This document shows, one piece after another, positions 35,601-50,191 of a stretch of DNA of 64,000 bases. A model generated the notes under the pieces. It was given only the letters and a program-made list of their open reading frames with translations, searched no databases and had not been told where the DNA came from. This stretch comes from Pampus argenteus (taxonomy: Eukaryota; Chordata; Actinopteri; Scombriformes; Stromateidae): the NCBI GenBank assembly GCA_036937835.1, contig CM072863.1, positions 15,984,001 to 16,048,000 of the forward strand, read 5' to 3'. Within the stretch, counting starts at the first letter, position 1, and each line of letters opens with the position of its first letter. Position numbers and translations under genes: made by a program.

Positions 35601-38600
35601 AGAAAAACAAAAATCCTATTTAACTTTCATCAGAATGCTAATATCAGGCCATTGTGAGAGTATTTCTATTGTTTTCATTTATTGCACAAATTATAGAACA
35701 GTGTAAGAGTCAAGCTATGAGAGTTGAGGTATTTGCTTCATGTCGGTCATTTCACATCAAAGTCCAACCAAGCCAAGTAAGACACTACTGCTAGCAGGTG
35801 TCCATCTGTTAAGTAAGATTTTACAATTTTGTATCTTATATTATTAAACAGTTACAAAGTAAATTAGTGTCATTTTCCTTCATGTGACATACCTTCAAAT
35901 ATTTAGACAATATTTCTATCCAAATCTGTACCTAAAAATAGAAATTTAAGAAAAACTAAAAGCCACTCAGTGATCATTTAACTCTGCACAGGATGCACAA
36001 AAATTTAACCTTCTTATTTATTTTCAGTGATAATGAACATTAAAATGATGAGATTTTGGAAATGCATGTACAGTATGATATGCTAAAAGCTGCAGAAAGT
36101 CATATGTGCTTAAATGAAAAAAAGACTATGATGGTTCTTTGGTGACGTGCCTGAATATCCCTCATTACATTGTCAGTGACTGTCTAGAGTAAGTGTCTAG
36201 TAACTGTGTCAAGACGTCTTTGCAGAAGGCTTTGCGTCTGTGTATACGTCTTTTTCTGCCTCTCTGCTGCTGCTGCTGCTGTCCCTGGATTTAATAACTT
36301 CAGTAGCATTTCACTTATAAGCCTGTATGATTCCTTGAGGGACTCCAATTGATCAGTCAGTGGTAGGCTTTAACATTGTGGCAGCTAGATGAATGGTACT
36401 GACATCAACTTTATCTAAACCACTAAAGCATACACTCATCTGATTCTATATTCTTGCTCTCTAAAGATTGTTCCCCATGAGCAAAAGATTACAAAATAAA
36501 TTCTCTTCTTTCTACCAAGAAACTGACCTAAGAGAATAAAGACCAGTGAGCAAGCAATACTTACTTTATTTTAGTAACTGTAAGTAGCCATGCTATTCCC
36601 ATGTAGTCTTATCTTAAAAGCTTCACATTGCAGCTGGGTTGGTTTCTCTCGCAGGAATAATAAACCACTGAATACAATACGCACTGCAATCATTACATAC
36701 ACAGACGCAAATCCTCATTACAGAAAGGATTAATATGGCTGCTTTCTCATGTGTAACCTTTGGTTCAGGTTTGATTGGTCGTCGTTGAAAGAAACCAGTG
36801 TTGATGTTTGCCAGGAAATGGGACGCGAACAAGCCAACCAACCAACCACCTTCTCTCTGAGAAATATGTCAAGCTACTTGTGCTGTAGCTGTTGTAGACA
36901 CACTAAAAGAAACACAAATGTTAACCTCTTGGTAAAGAGAGGGAAAGAAAATTCATTAGGATCCATCCTCTGCGGACCACGAGTGTCTATACAAAAAATG
37001 ATCTTAACTCATCCAATACTTGCTGAAATATTTCAGTCTGATCAAAAAAGTCTAGATTTAGTTTGCATGCTGCTAGCATGCAAACTAAACTATTGGTTCG
37101 TACAGGCTAAGGGTTGTTTTTTTGTTTTTGTTTTTTTGTTTTGTTTTTTTTTGGAAAGTTGCTCAAGGCTTGCCCTTTGCTTTTCTCATATTTCTATAAT
37201 GGAGGAGACAAGCATTGTTATCTTGACCAATATTCATAGGAGGATTTCCTTTTCAACTAAACTCCTGCTTCTGTCTTTTTCTCATAGATATGGTTTATTT
37301 CTTAGGTCTTGCTGGGCCTGATTGTCAGTTCAGCAGGTTTACAGATAGGTAGAAAAGAGTCTATCTTCTCTGAATATGATAATCCAATTAAACACTGTAT
37401 ATTTCATAAACTAATACCTCAGTATGTCTGTGGCATGTTTGCTGCTGCATTAACGTATTTTTCCATGTGGCCATTTGAATTGTTTTACCTGGATCTATTT
37501 TTAATACCCCCACTCCCTTTTAATGAGTGCTTCGACAGTGTGAAACTGGCTGTGGTCCTTTTGCATCACAAGCGCAGTTTAACCTGGAACGTATGCTGCA
37601 GTTAGTTGTGTTCAACATGTAGACGCTTTTGAGTCCACCAAAATGGGTTCTCTGCATCGAGAGCAAGCAGCATTACTAATTCATAGGGTGTCTTTATTGT
37701 AAGGCCTATAACCTCTTATTGCCGCTTCTGTTTGTGTGGTCTGCCTGTGGCCAGGACATCACTCTGTTTCCAGTGTTTTGATCCACCTGCACATTTGCAG
37801 ACGGAAAAAGGCTGACTGACAGCAGACTGCATTGGGCTGGATTGAAACTGAAAATACACGCTGTATATTTTGCTCTCTGTCCTTCTGTGGTGAAAGCCTA
37901 CTGAAGCCAGACTTGTTGCTTCATGCTTCATTGGATGAAGAAGTTTGCTTCCTGTCAGGCTGATAACATCTGTTCATGTCAACAAGGTGGTCAATAAATA
38001 GTGTATGGTTTGATGTTAATTCGATTGAACATTTCTGGCCACTTGACTGGGCTTCCCATGATTGGTTCACAAGGTCTCGTTAAGTGCGCTTGTTTCATCT
38101 CGGCATTCAAATAACCAGGTTCTTGATTGGTTCAGTTTTGTATGTGAATTGCTGTAAATTGCTGTGCAAGTGCTTAGGTAATTGGTTTAATTATTAAAAT
38201 GTTTGAGCCGTAATGTACTTCTGTAATACTGCTTTTTGTTCGATCTCTGCTCCCTCAACAGGTGCAAGGACGTGTATGTAGCTGATAGTCATGTAAATCC
38301 TGTGAGTGATCTGCTGTGTGTTATTGGTATGCGTTTGTGAACACAGTTGTTGGTAAAGAAATCATGTTGTGTTTACTTTTTTGCATTTATCAGAGTTTTT
38401 GTTGCTCTGATGTCAGCAAATCGTCAAAGTGAAATAGCCTTATCTGAGTATTTTCCCTGTCTGAGGTTAACAGGCTATTGACATATGTTGGTCTTACTAA
38501 AAGAGAGCAAGATATTGTGGCTTGCATGCATCACTTATCATTAAAAAAGAGAATTTGAGGTTATCATCTTGCTAAAAGAGAGTTACAGAATACTAAGACA

Positions 38601-41600
38601 TGTAATTGCTTATGTTGAGTTGCAATAATAACTTATGTTGAGTTACAATAATAAAGAAACAGTGTTCACTCTTGGTTGTCAATGGAAAACAAACAGCAAT
38701 ATCCCAACTCCCCATCTACCTTTAATAATACATATTAGTAATTAAAGTAACACACAGACTGTAAGTACCTTATACAATCCCACTTCAAAAAAATGCGAAC
38801 TGTCCCCTTTAATAATAGTGCATCATACATAACATGAAGTATTTGTTTCTGGTTTGTTGCAGTCAGTGAATTCTTCATGTCAGCATTAGAATGAACCGAG
38901 TGCTTTTGTATCTGCTGTTGTGCTTCTATTACTGTATCTTGTGCTTGACTGGCCAGGTGAGGCTGATACACCCAGTCATGCAGCTGACAGCTGGAACAGT
39001 GTGTTGTTCTTGATGCCTCCCTACCTGCATGTTAGATCAATTGTTAGATTGCTGAGAGGCTCAAAGCGACCTGTGGCTTCGTTCTAACCAATATGATTAG
39101 TGCTGTGATAAAGACAACAGGGGGGCACTTAACTCAGTGAGTGACAACATATTTTACTACAAAAACTGTATGTCCAGCACTGGCCCAAAAGGTTCAGTCT
39201 CCAGTGGAATTTCTCAAGGACTTTTTGAGCTGGGACCTGATTTTATTTTGAGTCAGGAAAAATTACATCTTACTTTTAAGGCATAGTACATGACTATGAG
39301 ACAGAGAGAGATAGAGAGATAGAGAGAGAATCAGTGCTAATCATGCCTTCTATTTAGGCCTCTTTATTATTTCATTATGGGTGACAGTGTGGCAGCCATT
39401 GAATTGAATTGATGATTCTTTTATCACTGTTGAATTCACAGATCTGTCTTGTCGCCACCTTCATGTAACAGTTTTGGAACAAACAAACAAAAAAAAAAAA
39501 GTGAGACATGTTTGTGAAAACAAAATTCCCACTAAATACAAAATGCTAATTTATCCACAAACAGATTTTATAAATAAACTGAAGGGAAAGTGGTCTCATT
39601 TTGTCGCCACATAAGGAAAAACATGATATGAAGTCAGAGAGAGTGCACCAGGCAATGTGACAGGTAAATTGAGCAAATTGAAAAGAAAGTGCAGCTGTCA
39701 ACTCTTCATTTTTAGTGTCAGTGGGTTCATACATTGCTTCTTCTACACCCTCATAAAGGTAATGATGGGTTTATATTTTCTGCTTTTAGATATTTGGCAC
39801 CATTCACCATGAACTAATGCACACTGTAGGTCACAGTGTTTGTCACACAGTAGTTTTGCAAATGGGATAACTTGCCAGAAACCTTATTTTTGGCTAGTCG
39901 TAGTTAATTACTGCTCCTTGACTTTTGGCATTTTAACACAGCTGTTATATCTCACACACAAGGGCCATGTAAGTGTTTCAATATACTATTGTGTTAAAAT
40001 GATAAAACAATAATCTAATTATAGCTAATTATAGGTTTTTCTGTTTTATTTTTAATGTCATGATCATAAAAGATCTGTTAATGAATTCCTCCAGTTCATT
40101 ATAGCACAAATTTCACTTTTATGTAAAGCTGCTAAATATACAATGTGTCATTAAGATGATGTTGGCAACCATTTGAATCCTTTACTGTGTGTTACATCAG
40201 CTGTCAAAACAAACCTGTCACTTATACAACCCATCCGCAGAGAGCAGAGGAGGAGACGTATAAATGAAGCAAAAGACGAATGTTGATGTTGGGGCGAATC
40301 TGGAAAACCCTGGGTTATGTTGAACTTTTTTTTTTTTTTTTTAGTGCCAAAGTTTAAAGAAAAATTGTATTTTGACAGTATCTGTGTGTATGGCGACTAC
40401 AGTCTCCCATATGAAAGTCTCTTACTTTTGTTCTTTCTGCATAAAGTGCACACTACTTCTTGCATTCACACAGAATTTTGACACTGCTCATATATAATGA
40501 GGTACATTATATAACACAATACACTGTTCACTAATGCCCTCCCACAAACAATTATTGTTCAATCATATTTTAGCAACAGTAATTGTACGGCACAAAAGCA
40601 AAAAATTGTACAGTTATGATTAAGTATTGAGTTATTTCTTCAAGCCACTCTGGCCATTTGGTCATTGATACTCATTAAGAATGAGCTAACAGAACGATGC
40701 AGCAAAACAAATGCCAAAACAAACTGATGGGTAGAACAAGGTTTTCGACCTCCAGCTCTGTGCGGGTTCCGGTTGCATATTGACATTTATCAATCAGGGA
40801 TCAATGAATATGGTTAGAAAGCAAAATGCTTTGCTTCAGAGTGGTATTGATTGGCTGAAGGGAAGGGCTTCATGCCACTTCTCATTAATGGTCTCTGTCC
40901 TTTCACCTTTCTTTGTCTCTCATCTCTCTCTCTCCTGCTGATGTGTGCGCTAGGTCATTCTAACTGATGACAGTCCTAAGTGCATTAATAGAAATGTATT
41001 GATCACAGGTGTATTGGGCTATTTACGCAGCTGCCTGGATACACACACATAGCAAATGGAAAAAAACACGCAACCTCTCTCCTACATATATGTTTTATAC
41101 TTTATGACTCCTACACTCGGTTGCTCCCAATAATTCCAAGTACAGAGTTTGTACAGTGAACAGGGTGACAGGGTGACCCTGACAGACCATTTTACAACCA
41201 ACCAGAGAATCAGAGGTTCAGTGGTCATCCCACCATCGTCAAGGTGTCCTTGAACAAAACATTGACCTACTACTTTCCCCAGAGCTGCAGCTCATGAATA
41301 TATGCTCTCATATATGTTAATGATAAATAACAGTCCTTGACAGTTAATTTATTTCTTATTTTCATTCGTCTTACTTTTCATTCTTTTTCCATGAATTTTT
41401 TACATTCCCTTTTTTTTTTTTTTTTTTAAACAGGGAATACAAAGACATTCACTGCCCTAGCCATTAACTTGTAATACAATCCTACCACAGGGTCTATTTA
41501 GTACCTGTTCTGTAGCTTTCAGTCATATCACATGATCCACATCAGCAAATGGAGTTTGCTCAGTTTCTATGGAAGTGTAGATGTTGGATTTACCTCATCT

Positions 41601-44600
41601 TTCTGAGCACTTGCTCAATGCTGTGATTTTGATATTTCCGTTAACTTTCAGTCTCTGCTTCCTTTGTGTCTCAGAACTAGTACACAGTAACAACAGCTGC
41701 AGTCAGACAGCTCATGGTTGTTTCTTCTTATATGGATTGTTACCAGCTCAGGCTGACCACCGCGCCCTGTTCTGTGACCTCTCATCCTGTCCACACTGCA
41801 TGGTGGTTTTGGGTCCAGCCTCAGAGTCAGCGACCTTGGCCAGCAGCTCTAGTTTTAATCAGCAGTTCTCTCCACACGGGCAGCCCTAACCAGCCGCTTC
41901 CTGCACCTTAATGAGTCGGGAGTCCCAGGCCAGACCCTGCACTGCTTTCTTTCCTTTTTTTTTTCACTCCATAGCAGAGTGGGTGTAGATACAAGACTAC
42001 ACCAAATGAAGCACATGACTATGGAAAGTCTGGGAGATTTTAAAGGCTTTGGCTGTGACTTCTGCTTCTTGGAAGGTCTTTTTTTGGATGGTTAATTTAA
42101 TTGTAACATAGCAGTAATATTTTCTTATTGTATTGCTGTCTTAAATTTTTGATTTGTAATGCTGCCTGGTTGAAATTCAGAAGCGCTTCTAGACACTGAC
42201 AGCAGATGATTTACAATCATTATCTTTGCTTATTGCACCTTGTGATTACCTATTGTCCACATCTATGTTTTAAACAAAGTTTGAATATTCTATCCGAGCT
42301 GTTCCAACTTTTGAAATTAACTTTGACCGTGGGGGCGTGCCGGTAGCTTAAAGATAATCACATCAAGGGCAAGGAGCCTGACCTGTTTTTGCATCAGTAA
42401 GTTTCTGCTCCGTGAAAAGCACTCAATTGGCAATTGTTATCTTGCCTTTTGTGTGAATGTGAATAGCACCTTATTGATTGGAGGCAAAATGTTTTTAATG
42501 TTGTAGATGAGATTCCTAGATTGCTAGCTAATGGGAAAATGGAAGCTCGCTGCAATCTATTTTCAAGTCAAGTTCCAAATTGAAAATCTTTACAGGCATA
42601 ATTAAGGCTCATCTGAAAGGAATGTCAAAACTTTTCAAATGCTTTTTTTTTATCACACATCCAATCCTGATTGCTAGTTATAAATAAACAAACACACTTA
42701 GAATAGTGATGAGTCTATGCAGAAAAGTAATGAATATAAAACAGAGAGCAGTATTGATGTTTCATCCAACTTAATGGCAGTGAAAACAGTGTCCATGTAA
42801 TTGATATTGTGATGTTCTTTCACATAAAGAAGCAGTTTTGTGATGTTAATCAAGTAATTTTCTAGAAGGTTATGTAAGTTATGTTATGTACCTACACTAT
42901 CCACTTCCCAATGGAGAAATTCTCTTTTCGTCCTCTGTTTGGGGTGCAGGGTCACTGGATTAAGTGTGTTGCTCAAGGATACACCGACAGGTGGGGCTGC
43001 GCTGTGGTTCAAAGTAAAGGTCTTCCAACTGGGGGATGACCTGGATTTCAAGTAGCCATGCTATTTGGATGTTTGAAACAAGACTGTGTTGATAAATTAC
43101 TCAAATGTTTAAGCTTCTGTAGAGCTAGATTTACTGGATTATTGTTTTACCACCTGAGCATCACAATAGACAAAACAGGAATCTCTTTTCCTCAATGATG
43201 CATCTGTATTGGACATTTTCTAAGTGCTGTGTTCTATACTGTATGTACATGAGTGTGTACATATGCATAATACATGGCTGGTTGGTGGGAAAGGCTCTTG
43301 TATACTGAACAAGTCACACAAGTGTGAACATTGGAGATTCATATGGGGAATGAGTGGTATAGTAGATTAAAAGACTTCACCTAGTTCAAACCAATATGTT
43401 GCCCTTTATTTGAGGTCGGATATTATGATTGTATGTTGGTAGCATTTATTTCTTAGAAAGATTTTACAAACCATTGTGTGGGACTGTTTTATTATTATTT
43501 ATTATAAGTCTCTGGCTGACTAGTGAAAGTGATCCAATGAAAAGACCAAAACCAACAGTGAATGTATCCTGATAACAAGTATTGCCTGTTTAGCCAAAGC
43601 CTGATACAGTATAGTCTATTCCTCTGTTCTATAGACTCCCATTATTTCTAAAACTTAACCTAAATATCACAGGAATGAGCTAATATATATTTTTTCCTTG
43701 GGATTTGTTGACAACTTAAGCAGCATACAAATAACACTAACACAAATTACCTTTATGCATTCTAACCATTGCGTATGTTTGTGCTTCCAGTTCATGTGAA
43801 AGCGGGAACCTGCGAGGTAATTGCTGCGCACCGATGCTGCAACAAGAACAAGATCGAAGAGCGATCCCAGACTGTCAAATGCTCCTGCTTCCCTGGACAG
43901 GTGGCAGGAACAACAAGAGCGGCTCCATCTTGTGTAGACGGTATGCCAGGCTTCTCATTACAGTTTTGTTAATGATTCGAGGCCGACATCTGATTAGGGT
44001 AGGAATGCAGTTTGGTGGAAAACTGTCACACCTGTCACTGTGCCTCTGGTGCACATTTCAGAGATTATTTGGGTATTAGAGTTTTATTGTATGAAAGAAA
44101 AAAGAGATTTTCATGATCCTGCTGATGTGTATCTCGAAGGCTTTACAATCTTCAAAATCCAAATGCCCAGTTCATTCATTCATTCATTCATTCATCCCTT
44201 TGTCTGTTGTTAAGGCCATATCAGTTCAGCAGAGAAGTCATTTAATGTTGTGCCAAAAGTGCCCTCTGTTACAGGTGCATCGATCCCCAACTCTTTTCAC
44301 TCTAATGGCTCTGACGGGGGGGCTCCCTCAATTTTGACAGTTCTCTTTTCACTTTACAAATGTCAAGGGAAGCTGTCTCTCCCCTGCAGGCCTCCTCTGA
44401 GACACTTAAGACCTTGATACGCCAACCTCTGCTTCTTGTGTTATCCCTCCCACATACAAACATTCGCCCTCCTCCCCACACGCACCTGCTCACAACACTC
44501 ACCAGCTTGACATTGACCCACGCCCTGTAATTCAGCCCTGAAAACACACCGGGGCAGGACTGACAAGTCTCCACTGTCTGCCAAAGATCAAAAGACACTC

Positions 44601-47600
44601 TGTTTAAACACTGTGATGCGTATTGAAACCAGAAGCATTTGCTGTTGCTTCATCCAGTGCAGAGCCAGGCTGCACTTTCAAACAGCATGTTGTTAATTGC
44701 CTCCAGTAGTCTTTTTTTTTTTTTTTTTAAATGATTTTCTTATATTTTATTTTCACAGCGTCCATAGTTGCACAAAAGTGGTGGTGCCAGATGCATCCCT
44801 GTATGGATGGGGAAGAGTGTAAAGTGCTGCCAGACCTGAAAGGATGGAGCTGCAGTACGGGAAACAAAGTTAAAACAACCAAGGTGGGTTTCATTTATGC
44901 AGTATATCTATATTAGATTTTCTTAAACTATGCTTAAAAGTAGTAGATTCCTTAGATTATTTACAGCCAACAAAACAGACTGCAAGAGTGAGGGCCTTGG
45001 ATAATAATACATGACCCTATAATAATGGAGGAATGCTTGAAGAGAGCTGGAGATGTTTTTTTATTTATTTTTTATTTGAGAACATAGAAGAGGCGGCAGG
45101 AGAAGAAAGTGATTCACAGGGCAGAGTCAGTGAAGTGTTTCTTGAAGCAATCGGTTTACATCAATGTGAAGGGGCGATTTAAGTTAAACTATCTATTTAG
45201 ATGTTATTTTATTATGCAAACCTAGCTACATTCAGTTTATCGTATTTTACTTAATTTGCTAATTTAGCAGACCCAGATCAGGTAGTCTGCATTCTTTGAA
45301 GTCATAAGCTACCGTCCAGACCAGGACGTTCTGGTGTCGCTGCTTCCATATCAGATCAGGATGTTGTATTATTGTTAAATGCAAACAATTCTCCTCACAA
45401 TACAGAGATACTGAGAGGGGTTTTAGGTTCAGTAAATGTTTCGGCTAATATGTCTCTCCTTTGCTCTCCACTGTGAATGTTTACTCTCAAATCTGCTACA
45501 CATTTTGTCAATGATACTTAGTGATCAAACGAAAAACCAGCTTGAATATTGTCACTTTACTAGAGGGTGTTTAAGGGGTAGTTTTAATTGCATTTTGTGA
45601 AATATGCTTGTTCACTTTCTTACTGAGAGTTAAATGATAAGATCGATACTCATACTATAGTGAATGTATTTCTTGGCCGGGTGCAGTGACTTCCTGGAGT
45701 CTCCGCTAGCACCCTGACGACTGCATAGCTCCCTGTAAAACAGCATAATTGTGTTTTCACACATATATTTTTGAACTTGTGACACAAGCGAGATATAACA
45801 TATTAATTAGTGAGCTTTACAGATGTATGCAGGTAGAGTAGCTCTTCACACCTGCTTCCAGTCTTGTTGCTATGCTAAGCTAACGGGCAAGAAAGGTTAG
45901 CTTCATATTTACCTTTCAGACATAAGAGTGGGATCGATCCTCACATCTAACTCTGGCAAGAAAGAGAGTAAGTTTATTTCCCAAAATATCTAAAAGTAAA
46001 AGTTATCTAAAAGTTACATGTAAGTAATTGAGTCATAGTTTTTTGTTTGTTTGTTTGTTTGTTTGTTTGTTTGTTTTAAAATATATATTTTGAGGCATTT
46101 TTTGCCTTTATTGAACAGTGATAGTATAGAGATGACAGGAAACGAGGGAAGAGACAGACAGGGGTTGTTGGAGAGTGACACACCATGCAGTTTTTAAGAA
46201 CAATTAAATTGTAATTTCTCTTATTTGCTTTCATCAATAATCATTCGATTATTTTATGATTTTCATCACAAGATCTGAGCTTGTTTTAATACAGGGCCCA
46301 ACTACAAAACAGAATATTTAGTGTCAGAATTATTCATGAATATACATGATGTGCCACATTAATATTTGTCTTGTTTCATCATGGACCTACTGTATAATTT
46401 CACAAAAATATGATTTATTCTCTTGAAAATAATAAGACCAAAAATACACTTTATGCTGATATCAAAAAAATGTGTATATAAATACATAAAATAAATTTTA
46501 TCATGCAACTCACAAGTCCCAATTGGAGGTTTAGGTGAGAAATGAGATATGGATTCACACAGTACATGACAACTATGTTAATAGAAAATCAATTCTCACT
46601 TCTGGAATAAGCAGTGTGATTGTACACCAGTGACTTCATTGGTACAAATTGGAAAGTGCAACCTCTGGGGAGTGATAGGACAGAACAATGTTGGTGACTG
46701 TGCAGAATCCAGCTCACATGCCTCCATCTGGTCGCCATGGTTTTAATGTTAAGGGTAAGAGAGAGCAGGCTTGAGTCAGGCATATGACTTCAAAAGTGCC
46801 AGCAAGAAGCAAAACAAAGGCAAGGTAAGGCAGGAGAAAGACAAACAAACAACAAAAAATAATCCCTCTAGGAAGCCAAATCGTTGTGAGTTGGATGTGC
46901 TGAGGCAGGGCAGGAGGGCTCAGGCTGTAGCACTTCTAAAGATTACTAGAGGGTATCAGGACGTGTTTTTTGGGTTTCAGGGTGTGGCAGACCTGAAGTG
47001 GATGGTAATTGTGAAGGTGGGGGCCTCACTAGGTCCTTAGCCATCCATCACAGCCCAGTGTTTGACTCACCAAACGCCTGTAGTTGAGCTGCCTCTTCCA
47101 TTATTCATGGCTACAGGAGGCCTGGACGAAGCAGAGCTTTTTTATTTTAGCCGGGTTAATAATTCATGCCCTCTCACACAGCCACGGGAAAGCAGAAACA
47201 GAGGCAGAGACGAGCAGGGGTCCAGATGGCTAGTAGAACCCGTCAGAACCTCCACTCTTTTTTTGATTTGGGAGTCAGCGGGGGTTTCTCCATGCTCAGG
47301 CCCTGCTGCCTCCCACAGAGACGCCTTGTGAATGCTAGAGGGCTCTCTACCCAAGCTTCCTGGACAGTTAACATCATTCTGAGGATTGAATGGGAGGCTC
47401 TGCTGAGGATTGAGATCCGTTTCACAAGTATGGTGCTGGTGTAGTAGCTGCTTTTGTGTCTTTTGTTCTTTGAACTATAATTTGGAACTTCTGGGTAAAG
47501 AGACGCCAGTGAATTTTTGTTCTGTGGTTTTATCTGGTCTAAACATGACACTAGGGTAGTTTTGCTTTCAATATACTGTATAAAATATACTGTATTAAGT

Positions 47601-50128
47601 TCAAAAATATCAAAAGATGGATTTGATGTTGTGTTTTTTTTTACATGGAATACATAATGCAGTGTACACGCAGTGGGTGTAAACAAACTCTTTATTGTAG
47701 TACATACCCCATACAATACTATAAATCTTCTCTTCGCTGATGTCCAGCGGTGGCATTGTTGATAAAAATGATGGTGTTTCACCTTGTGATGAAGTCATAT
47801 CAATAAATCAAACGTCTTAACACCCTGCAGTCCCCTTCTCAAACAACCCCAGTTGTTCCGTCTTTCTCTGCATGTCCGGGAGCAGCTAGTTTTATAGTCC
47901 TGCTGGTAATGTCAGGAATTATAACCCTGGCAGCTCCTGCTTTTCACTTCCTATTAATCAGAGAACAGAACGACAAAAGAACTGCAGAGACTTTTCACTT
48001 AACGTGTGCTATGAAGCTCAGAGAGAATATGTTGCGGATCGGTGATGGACAGCTGTCTGAGGTGGATTTCTTTTGAAGCCAAAATAAAAAAAATGCCCTT
48101 AATATACTGTGCCACGTCTATAAAAGGATATGTGGTCTCAATACATTGTCTATGGAGTAGCAACTTGAAATCAAGTTATTGTTCTGTATCATTATGTGTT
48201 TTTATTTATTTCTTTTTTCACCCCAATTCGGTATATTCCTGATTCCCATTCACACTTTATTCCTAGATCCCAACCCAATAGTTGCAATGATGCCTCATCC
48301 AACCAGTAGGAGGTGCTAGTGCAGTGACAAGGACATAAAGGACATGATCCCTCACTGGCTTCCCACCAACAAATACAAAACACCAACTGCTACAGTTCAA
48401 AGTTCGTTCTTGACCTTGGAAACAGGAGCTGACAAAATAATTTCACCTCAAGATACATGTAGTAAATACTGGACCTTTTGGCCATATCGCATGGTCTTCA
48501 TCAGCAGACATGAAATTGCCATGAAGCTGTTGATGCACAAAGCACCTCCAGGACTTTTCATCTATGTAGACCTATAATTTGAGGTTCAGAAATTGAGTTC
48601 ATTTGTGACAAAAACCATGTCACGTCAAGGTCCATTTATTGGCATTTATTAAATGGGACCTGAGTTGAGGCTGTTTTGCCGACTGGCAGTCATGTTTGTT
48701 GGTACATGCAATCAAAGTGAATTGGTTGTTCATGCTCTTGTAGTGACTCTTTTTTTCATTTCAACAAGATAAAGACATCCACCGACCCCAATCTGGACAA
48801 CCACTGAACCACTGAAGTAATGTAATGTACCAAAAAGGAAATCACACCAAGGACATACATATACACATACATCCTTTAGTAGCTATACACTCTGCTCATT
48901 AATTAAATCAATGTCAGTGTCTGAAAATATCTCTTGAGGTATTGAACTGTAAAAATCCAACATTTTTAAAAAATGGTTCAAATAATAAACTGGCACTCAA
49001 AACTGCAGTTGCTTTATTGTATCTTTCATTTTATCCCTACAAACAAGCTAATGTCACTGAAACTGAACAAAGCTTTGTGTTAGCTTCTATGTATCCACGT
49101 TTTAATTGTCAAAAACAGTGTATGAATAAAACAGAGTTCAAAGGCTGAAAGACGCTGTGAGACATTTAGTCGATGGATAGCCTGAAAAGAGGAGCTACAT
49201 CATTCTATTGATGATTGATTGGGGAGTTAATAGCCCATTAAGACATTGCTGAAGGTTGACATTGAGCATGCAATTTGTGATTTTAGAGCAACATTTAAGA
49301 GTGAAATAATATTTACCATGAATTAAAAACTGTAAGTCCTTTCATTGCTTTGAGTATGGGATACACACATATGTGCTTCAGTACCTCTCCATCAAAGCTG
49401 GGGTCTTAGTTTGTTCATCAATGGGTCTTTGAACCTACAGCTGACCAGTCAAGTGTGGTCTTTTATCCTGAAGCAGCTTAAGCATCAAACCCCGAGGAGC
49501 TGCCTTCTGTTCCCCTGATTCCCTTTTGTGTGTTTACTTACCGATAACCCTCAAAGTGACACCAACACCACAGCATGCTAATTGCTTTGATAAGGTTTCA
49601 TTCTGCTGCATATTTTTGTTTCCGACATCGAAGGTTCTTGTTTTTTACTCCTCGACCTCATTTCATACTTATTCAAAGGTCTTGTTATTTATTTCTATTA
49701 TTATATTTTGGATTGAGTTTTAACTACTTTTGGAGTAGATCCAAAATGTATAGAAATATTTGGGGCCCCCTCAAACTCTGATAATGTTTTGACCCAATAA
49801 CACGGCTTAACTTAATGTATGAATGCATGTCTACGGCCAGCCGTCACAACAGTAGCAAGCCTAAATCTTTCTCATATTCTCTCTCCATGATTCCTGAGGA
49901 TTGTCAGATCGAAGTGAAAATTAAATTGCGTGTCCCCACACAGCAAGCACCATCTTGCACTGCAGCTCTAAGCAGCAGAAAAGTCACACTTTCACAAAAT
50001 AACAAAATATTAGAATTGTATTGCTTGGAAGACTGATTGTATGCAGTAAACCCATCGTTGGTTGAGTTGGTGAGACCCTGCCAACTGCTAATTGTATGAC
50101 AGATATGTGTAAATAATCACACAGGAAC

Positions 50129-50191
<63 letters not shown>

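Larger units (their letters stand above)
23674..43790 (+). other. tafa2: tafa2 intron 1 (20,117 bp)
   Basis: GTAAG donor to TTCCAG acceptor, phase 1. A long intron between the signal-peptide exon and the cysteine domain is in keeping with the large introns of TAFA genes. It contains transposon fossils (24.2-25.6 and 29.9 kb), simple repeats, a striking palindrome (37.06 kb) and decayed interspersed repeats. I see no nested gene on either strand. The longest open frame (36749-37321, 190 codons) runs through a T-rich tract and the palindrome and looks like chance. Long stretches such as 25.9-29.8, 30.1-32.7 and 34.1-41.1 kb hold nothing I can name beyond the items listed separately. Confidence 0.9.

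Noticed and set aside
36749..37321. 190-codon open frame on the + strand, the longest in the window
   Set aside because: It spans a T-rich low-complexity tract and the palindrome, lies inside tafa2 intron 1, and its translation shows no domain or family motif.
43360..43395. GAGTGGTATAGTAG followed by AGTTCAAACC, suggesting a tRNA
   Set aside because: Boxes are too close together for a tRNA and no cloverleaf stems can be paired.
47243..47782. 179-codon open frame on the - strand in intron 3
   Set aside because: No recognisable motif, no splice or UTR context, and composition typical of translated AT-rich intron.
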